From: CAZMCC01 sp964564695 | Lineage (GTDB): Bacteria; Planctomycetota; Phycisphaerae; Phycisphaerales; UBA1924 | DNA length: 21,178 nt | Assembly (NCBI GenBank): GCA_964564695.1 | Contig: CAZMCC010000070.1 | Location: 1-21,178 of the forward strand | Direction: 5' to 3' | In this document: positions 16,997-21,178 of the stretch, piece after piece | Layout of the letters: every line of letters begins with the position of its first letter | Numbering within the stretch: the stretch's first letter is position 1 | Position numbers and translations under genes: made by a program | The notes under the pieces: generated by a model | What the model was told of the DNA's origin: nothing | Seen by the model: the letters and a program-made list of their open reading frames with translations, nothing else | Database searches by the model: none

Positions 16997-18259
16997 TCAC
17001 TCCTCCGGCATCGCACAATGCCCCCCGTTCTTCTCGTGGTAATCCTGGTGATAGCCCTCCGCCGCATAGAACGGCCCCGCCGTGCTCACCGGAACCACCT
17101 GCGTCACGATTCGCTTGCCCTTGAACCGATCCGTCTTCACCTGCTCGGCGATGAACGCCTCGGCTTCCTTCTGCTGCTCCTCGTCCGTCGTGAAGATCGC
17201 CGAGCGGTACTGCGTGCCGTAATCCGGCCCCTGCTGATTGAGCTGGGTCGGGTTGTGGTACTTGAAGAACTTCTCGAGCAGCTCGCGATACGTGACCACC
17301 TTCGGGTCGAACGTGATCATCACCGTCTCGGCGTGCTCGGTCGTTCCCGTGCACACCTGCTTGTAGTTCGGGTTCGCCCCCTTGCCGCCCTGATACCCGC
17401 TCACGGCGTTCACCACGCCCGACGTCTGCTGAAACCGATCCTCCACGCCCCAGAAGCACCCGCCCGCGAAATACGCCGTCTCCGTCGCGATCGGCGCCAT
17501 TCCCTCGGGCCACGGGATCGTCCCGTCCGCCCGCGCCTCGATGAAGGTCAGCGCCTCGCTGTTGAGGCAATACCGCAGGTTCGTCGGCGGCGGGCCGTCC
17601 TCGAAGACGTGCCCCAGGTGCGCCCCGCTCTTGGCATCGAGAATCTCCACCCGCGCCATCCCGTGACTGACGTCCTTGACATATCGAATGTGCTGCGGAT
17701 CGAACGGCTGGAAAAAGCTCGGCCACCCGCTCCCCGACTCGAACTTGTCGTCCGACCGGAACAGCGGCAGCCCGCCGACCTTGCTCACGTACACGCCCTT
17801 CTTCTTGTTGTCGAGCAGCGTCCCGCAGAACGCCTGCTCCGTCCCCTTGCCCAGCGTGATCCGCCGCTCCTCGGGCGTCAGCTTCTCCGCGAGCTTGGCG
17901 ACCTCCGCTTCGGAGAACGGCGTGATGTCGAACCCCGAACGCGAATACCGCGGGCCAGCCTTCACTTCAACCGCCTTCCCGTCCGTCGTCGTCGTGGGGG
18001 TCACTGAGTTCTCCTGAGTGGGCGCGTGGGCCTCGCCCGAGTTTTCGATGGTCACTCCGCCGCCGAGCCGCTTGATCAGCTCGTCGATCGCATCCGCCTG
18101 CGCCCGCGCGAGCGGCCGCTCCTTCGGTTGGGTGGGTGGGGAGCGCGTGATCGGCGGTTCGTTCCGACCGCCGATTCCGCCCGCACGCGCCGCCATCGTG
18201 AGCCCCGCCCCGATCGCGGCTCCGATTCCCATCAGACCGACAAACGCCTTCCACCGCAT
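16997..18259 (-). CDS. msrAB: Membrane-anchored MsrB-MsrA fusion, methionine sulfoxide reductase
   Basis: A 420-residue bifunctional enzyme that repairs both stereoisomers of methionine sulfoxide. The start at 18259 has GGGAGG upstream and leads into a hydrophobic segment (about 5-24, AFVGLMGIGAAIGAGLTMAA), so the enzyme is probably exported or anchored. After a Pro/Thr-rich linker the MsrB domain (about 112-242) shows FESGSGWPSFFQP, GAHLGHVFEDGP and RYCLNSEAL with catalytic C231. Only one Cys (AFCGTLL, C145) is left of the two CxxC pairs of zinc-type MsrB, so this is the zinc-free form. The MsrA domain (about 258-409) has GGCFWGVE with catalytic C268, then VVNAVSGYQGG and NPTQLNQQGPDYGTQYRSAI. 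GGHCAMPEE at the end supplies a possible resolving Cys. The B-then-A order is the less common arrangement. Confidence 0.93.
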   Translation of the reverse strand: MRWKAFVGLMGIGAAIGAGLTMAARAGGIGGRNEPPITRSPPTQPKERPLARAQADAIDELIKRLGGGVTIENSGEAHAPTQENSVTPTTTTDGKAVEVKAGPRYSRSGFDITPFSEAEVAKLAEKLTPEERRITLGKGTEQAFCGTLLDNKKKGVYVSKVGGLPLFRSDDKFESGSGWPSFFQPFDPQHIRYVKDVSHGMARVEILDAKSGAHLGHVFEDGPPPTNLRYCLNSEALTFIEARADGTIPWPEGMAPIATETAYFAGGCFWGVEDRFQQTSGVVNAVSGYQGGKGANPNYKQVCTGTTEHAETVMITFDPKVVTYRELLEKFFKYHNPTQLNQQGPDYGTQYRSAIFTTDEEQQKEAEAFIAEQVKTDRFKGKRIVTQVVPVSTAGPFYAAEGYHQDYHEKNGGHCAMPEE

Positions 18260-18394
18260 GATCGCGCCTCCCGCGGGGGTCATCCCCACTGTTCTACCGC
18301 CCCACAGGTATTCGATGCCGCCGGCCACTCGGACGGCGGGACAATTCGTCGAAAAATCCAACCTTCGTGCGCTTCCCGACACCCAAACAAGGAA

Positions 18395-18598
18395 TTCACC
18401 ACGGAGGACACGGAGATCACGGAGGAAGGCCGGAGAGGACGCCGGACCTGAGGCTCTGCGAAGGTCCGGGTTAACGCGCGATGCTCATCCCGATCTCCGC
18501 CAAGCCGTCACTTCTTCCGAATCCCTCCGCGCCCTCTGCGCCTCTGCGGTGAACTCCCTCCGGCCTTCCTCCGTGTCCTCCGTGCCCTCCGCGGTGAA
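18395..18598. repeat. Inverted pair of CACGGAGG repeats
   Basis: The left arm 18395-18437 begins TTCACCACGGAGGACACGG and ends GGAAGGCCGGAGAG. The reverse complement of 18554-18598 begins TTCACCGCGGAGGGCACGG and ends GGAAGGCCGGAGGGAG. They match over about 43 bases with few differences, separated by about 116 bases. The arms could form a long stem. Confidence 0.7.
18524..18552 (+). repeat. 29-base dispersed motif, copy 2
   Basis: Identical over 29 bases to 16785-16813. It lies within the spacer of the inverted repeat pair, about 95 bases upstream of the antiporter start. Confidence 0.7.
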
Positions 18599-18645
18599 AT
18601 GCTTTTCCTCCGACCTTCCCCCACGAACTCTCCGTAAACTCGCCA

Positions 18646-20565
18646 ATGACCGACCACGCCCTCTTCCAATTCGGCTCCATCCTCGCCGCCGAGGGCGCCG
18701 GCGCTGCAGCTGGTGGGGCCGCCGGCTCCCACAACCTCTCCCTCCTCACCACCATCGCCGCGGCCTTCGCCGCCGCGTGGATCCTCGGCCTCATCACCGA
18801 GCGCCTCGGCCTCTCCCCCATCGTCGGCTACCTCCTCGCCGGCGTCGCCATCGGCGAGCACACCCCCGGCTTCGTCGGCGACTCCCACATCGCCCAGCAG
18901 CTCGCCGAGGTCGGCGTGATCCTCCTCATGTTCGGCGTCGGGCTCCACTTCAAGCTCAAGGACCTCGTCGCCGTCAAACGCATCGCCATCCCCGGCGCCA
19001 TCGGCCAGAGTCTCATCGCCACCCTCGCCACCGTCCTGCTCTTTGTGCTCATGGGCTGGAGCGTCAAGTCCGCCGCCGTCCTGGGCATGGCCACCGCCGT
19101 CGCCAGCACCGTCGTGCTGCTGCGCGTGCTGATGGACAAGGACATGCTCAACACGTCGCACGGCCACATCGCCGTGGGCTGGCTCATCGTCGAGGACATC
19201 TTCACCGTCCTCGCCCTCGTCTTCGTCCCGCTCATGGGCGCCGACCCCGGTGTCGTCGCGGCCGCGGCCGAGGCGGTGGGGGGCGCGACAGGACAAGCTG
19301 CCCCCGCCGCGACCGCCGCCGCCGAGTCCACCTCCTCCGCCCTTGTCACCATCGGCTGGGCCATCGCCAAGCTCGCCGCCCTCGTCGCGATCGTCCTGCT
19401 CGCCGGGTCAAAGGTCGTCCCGTGGGTGCTCAACAAGGTTGCCGGCCTCCGCTCACCCGAGCTCTTCACCCTCACCGTCCTCGTCCTCTCGATCACCATC
19501 GCCGTCGGCTCCGCCACCATCTTCGGCGCCTCGGTCGCCCTGGGGGCCTTCCTCGCCGGCATGGTCGTGGCGCAATCACCCGTCAGCCATCAGGCCGCCG
19601 CCGACGCCCTCCCGATGCGCGACGCCTTCGCGGTGCTCTTCTTCGTCTCCGTCGGCATGCTCGTCGACCCGTCGGTGATCGTCGAGCACCCGCTCCTCGT
19701 CGCCGCCGGCCTCGGCGTCGTGCTCCTCGTCAAGCCGCTCACCGCCCTCGTCATCGTCGCCGTGCTCGGCTACCCCGCGCGCACCGCCCTCACCGTCGCG
19801 ATCGGCCTGGCCCAGATCGGCGAGTTCTCGTTCATCCTCGGCCAGCTCGCCAGCGACCACAAGATCATGCCCGAGCTCGGCGTCCAGATCCTCGTCGTCA
19901 CCGCGATGATCTCGATCACCATCAACCCGCTGCTCTTCCGCTCGATCGACCGCATCGAGAACGCCGCACGCGCGAGCCCCGCCCTGTGGCGCCTCCTCAA
20001 CGCCCGCGCCGACGCGCGCGCCGCCGCGATCAACGCCCCCGCCCAGGCCGCAATCGCCGCCGAGGAAAAACCCCTCGCCGTCATCGTCGGCTACGGCCCC
20101 GTCGGCCGCCTCGTCGACGCCATGCTCCGCGACGCCGGCTTCCAGACCGCCGTCATCGACATGAACATCGACACCATCCACAGCCTCACCCGCTCGGGCC
20201 GCCCCGCCATCTTCGGCGACGGGAGCCGGCGTGAGGTTCTCGAGCAGGCCGGCGTCGCCAAGGCCGTGCACGTCGTGTGCACCCTCTCGCACAGCGGCGG
20301 TCGCGTCCCCCTCGTGATGGCCGTGCGCGACATCAACCCCGCCGCCGAGATCACCGTCCGGGCCCGCTACCTCGCCGAACGCGAGCCCCTCGCCAGCGCC
20401 GGCGCCACGGCCGTCGTCCTCGAAGAAGGCGAAGCCGGCATCGCCCTCGCCCGCCACGTCATGGAAGGCCGCAAGCTCGACGAGGCCACCATCACCAAAG
20501 TCCTCACCGCCGTCCGCCACGTCTGGCGCATGGACGGCGAGCCGCCCGCCGCCACGAAGCCGTGA
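18646..20565 (+). CDS. KefB/YbaL-type cation:proton antiporter
   Basis: A 639-residue CPA2-family transporter starting MTDHALFQFGSILAAEG at 18646. About a dozen membrane helices fill residues 30-430. Typical segments are LGLSPIVGYLLAGVAIGEHT, VGVILLMFGVGLHF, ATAVASTVVLLRVL, HIAVGWLIVEDIFTVLALVF and LAQIGEFSFILGQLASDHK. Between helices is an alanine-rich loop of about 35 residues (around 205-240) that is not usual. The C-terminal TrkA-N (RCK) domain (about 476-595) has the nucleotide-binding VIVGYGPVGR (482-487 GYGPVG) and the acidic strand end VIDMN. Kef-type proteins exchange K+ or Na+ for protons and are gated by nucleotides or glutathione adducts during electrophile stress. A short tail, without TrkA-C, closes the protein. 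The neighbouring msr and osmC genes fit a stress role, which is inference. Confidence 0.92.
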   Translation: MTDHALFQFGSILAAEGAGAAAGGAAGSHNLSLLTTIAAAFAAAWILGLITERLGLSPIVGYLLAGVAIGEHTPGFVGDSHIAQQLAEVGVILLMFGVGLHFKLKDLVAVKRIAIPGAIGQSLIATLATVLLFVLMGWSVKSAAVLGMATAVASTVVLLRVLMDKDMLNTSHGHIAVGWLIVEDIFTVLALVFVPLMGADPGVVAAAAEAVGGATGQAAPAATAAAESTSSALVTIGWAIAKLAALVAIVLLAGSKVVPWVLNKVAGLRSPELFTLTVLVLSITIAVGSATIFGASVALGAFLAGMVVAQSPVSHQAAADALPMRDAFAVLFFVSVGMLVDPSVIVEHPLLVAAGLGVVLLVKPLTALVIVAVLGYPARTALTVAIGLAQIGEFSFILGQLASDHKIMPELGVQILVVTAMISITINPLLFRSIDRIENAARASPALWRLLNARADARAAAINAPAQAAIAAEEKPLAVIVGYGPVGRLVDAMLRDAGFQTAVIDMNIDTIHSLTRSGRPAIFGDGSRREVLEQAGVAKAVHVVCTLSHSGGRVPLVMAVRDINPAAEITVRARYLAEREPLASAGATAVVLEEGEAGIALARHVMEGRKLDEATITKVLTAVRHVWRMDGEPPAATKP

Positions 20566-20580
20566 TCCCGACGTCAGCCA

Positions 20581-20630
20581 GAGAGTTCACCGCTGAGATC
20601 GCTGAGCGGAACAGAGTCGAGAGATTGAAA
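20581..20630. repeat. TTCACCGCTGAGATCGCTGAG-like repeat fragment
   Basis: AGAGTTCACCGCTGAGATCG followed by CTGAGCGGAAC is a variant of the intergenic GCTGAG repeats that resemble the CGGAGG class. No gene is seen between the antiporter stop (20565) and the transposase 5' copy (20766). Confidence 0.35.
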
Positions 20631-20765
20631 ACGAAGTACCCCTGCCTTGAAGGCCCCGGAGGGGACAAGGGCTGTGGCAACGGGCGCGGCGACGATGCTC
20701 TGAGCGTCGCAAGCCCGTGGAAAGCGACCCACACACCCTGACTCCCGCTTCACTTCTTCGCCCCC

Positions 20766-20873
20766 GCCGAGCCTGGGAAGTAATCGCTGATGGGATCGGG
20801 TAGATTGTCGGGATGCAGGACGCATATCTGATCGAAGGACTCGGACCGGATTCGACCTCTCCCAAGGCACGCG
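20766..20873 (+). repeat. Transposase 5' end, second copy
   Basis: About 108 bases similar to 9444-9551, from GCCGAGCCTGGGAAGTAATC through the first about 20 codons of the transposase. Here it continues into the transposase itself. The shared start of similarity may mark the left end of the insertion sequence. No terminal inverted repeat can be checked because the right end is outside the window. Confidence 0.75.
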
Positions 20874-21178
20874 ACTCGGGCCCGGCGCGTGTGCAGCGGC
20901 CGGACCGGGCCCAGGTGCGGCTCGAGCCGGTGAGCCTGGAGACCGGCTGCCCGGGGATCACCAGGCCCGCGTCGTCTGGGCCGTGGTCGAGACGCTGGAC
21001 CTGCGTGCGTACTACGACGCGATCGCGGCACGCGGGAGCGATCCCGGGCGTGCGGCGATCGACCCCGCGGTGCTGGTGGCGCTGTGGCTGTACGCCGCCA
21101 CCGAAGGGATCGGCAACGGACGCGACCCCCAAGAACTGTTCCAGCGGGCAGCGTCAGGCCGACGCCGGCCTGATCAAG
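20813..21178 (+). pseudogene. IS1182/IS5-like (DUF772) transposase, frameshifted and cut by the window edge
   Basis: The frame opens at ATG 20813 (MQDAYLIEGLGPDSTSPK) and reaches RVQRPDRAQVRLEPVSLE, a usual N-terminus for this transposase group. At 20939-20943 one base appears to be missing. In the next frame the sequence continues RLPGDHQARVVWAVVETLDL, with PAVLVALWLYAATEGIGNGR later, the hallmark of the DUF772 N-terminal domain. After about 21120 the expected RLC...YRW segment is not seen, and the last about 55 bases look like something else or a further shift. The catalytic DDE part would lie beyond the window. The single-base shift could be a real mutation or a sequencing error. The copy is probably inactive. 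Confidence 0.75.

Larger units (their letters stand above)
18260..18645. other. Divergent intergenic region with inverted repeats
   Basis: No gene is seen between msrBA (leftward) and the antiporter (rightward). The region holds the inverted pair of CGGAGGACACGGAG-type repeats (18395-18437 and 18554-18598), with the second copy of the 29-base motif (18524-18552) inside. Promoters could not be picked with confidence. Confidence 0.55.

Noticed and set aside
18395..18598. CRISPR-like array
   Set aside because: The repeats are inverted, not direct, with no regular unique spacers and no cas genes.
18018..20234. Forward frame of 738 codons
   Set aside because: It overlaps the antiporter gene in another frame and is almost entirely Arg/His/Pro, a typical high-GC artefact.

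Overview
The window is high-GC bacterial chromosome. It most likely comes from a planctomycete, probably of the Phycisphaerae type. The lineage call is an inference from gene style: an ECF sigma factor of the planctomycete subfamily next to a membrane Ser/Thr kinase with a WD40 C-terminus, a secreted protein with a VPxPG plus RRRR sorting tail, a membrane protein ending in a CxxCGYDLR zinc ribbon, and intergenic regions crowded with GC-rich hairpin repeats. No rRNA, tRNA or CRISPR array was seen.

Layout. Positions 1-3501 hold a DUF2726-like membrane-anchored protein (-), a PPC-like secreted protein with a C-terminal sorting tail (-), a small VOC/glyoxalase-like protein (+), and a 407-residue DNA-binding protein with two predicted helix-turn-helix segments and a Cys cluster (-). 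The last two overlap tail to tail. A 30-bp palindrome at 3603-3632 lies between this regulator and a divergent MmeI-type (type IIL) restriction-modification gene at 3867-6980. That gene is broken by about 275 bp of homopolymer-rich sequence containing 10 Ns. The two halves fit together so well that an assembly defect is more likely than a natural disruption.

Positions 7111-8750 are a tight three-gene operon: two tandem paralogous Cys-rich, single-TM proteins and a four-TM protein with a zinc ribbon. Then come OsmC (-), a CoxG/SRPBCC protein (-), and a likely expression unit read leftward: an SGNH-hydrolase-like secreted protein (15455-14400), an ECF sigma factor (14325-13645) and a 1154-residue Ser/Thr kinase with WD40 repeats (13619-10155). 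The kinase gene ends against a 91-nt near-perfect inverted repeat. To the right are a stand-alone globin-like protein (+), an NTF2/SnoaL-like protein (-), a membrane-anchored MsrB-MsrA fusion (-) and a KefB/YbaL-type cation:proton antiporter (+). The window ends in a frameshifted 5' part of an IS1182/IS5-like (DUF772) transposase. A second copy of that transposase's 5' end lies alone at 9444-9551.

Functional themes are oxidative and thiol stress (OsmC, MsrBA, a Kef-type antiporter, VOC and globin-like proteins), signalling (sigma factor plus kinase) and DNA defence (MmeI). The most notable non-coding signal is a family of three structured intergenic repeats (1127-1223, 3647-3770, 16608-16742). 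Their second hairpin keeps perfect pairing although its sequence differs between copies.
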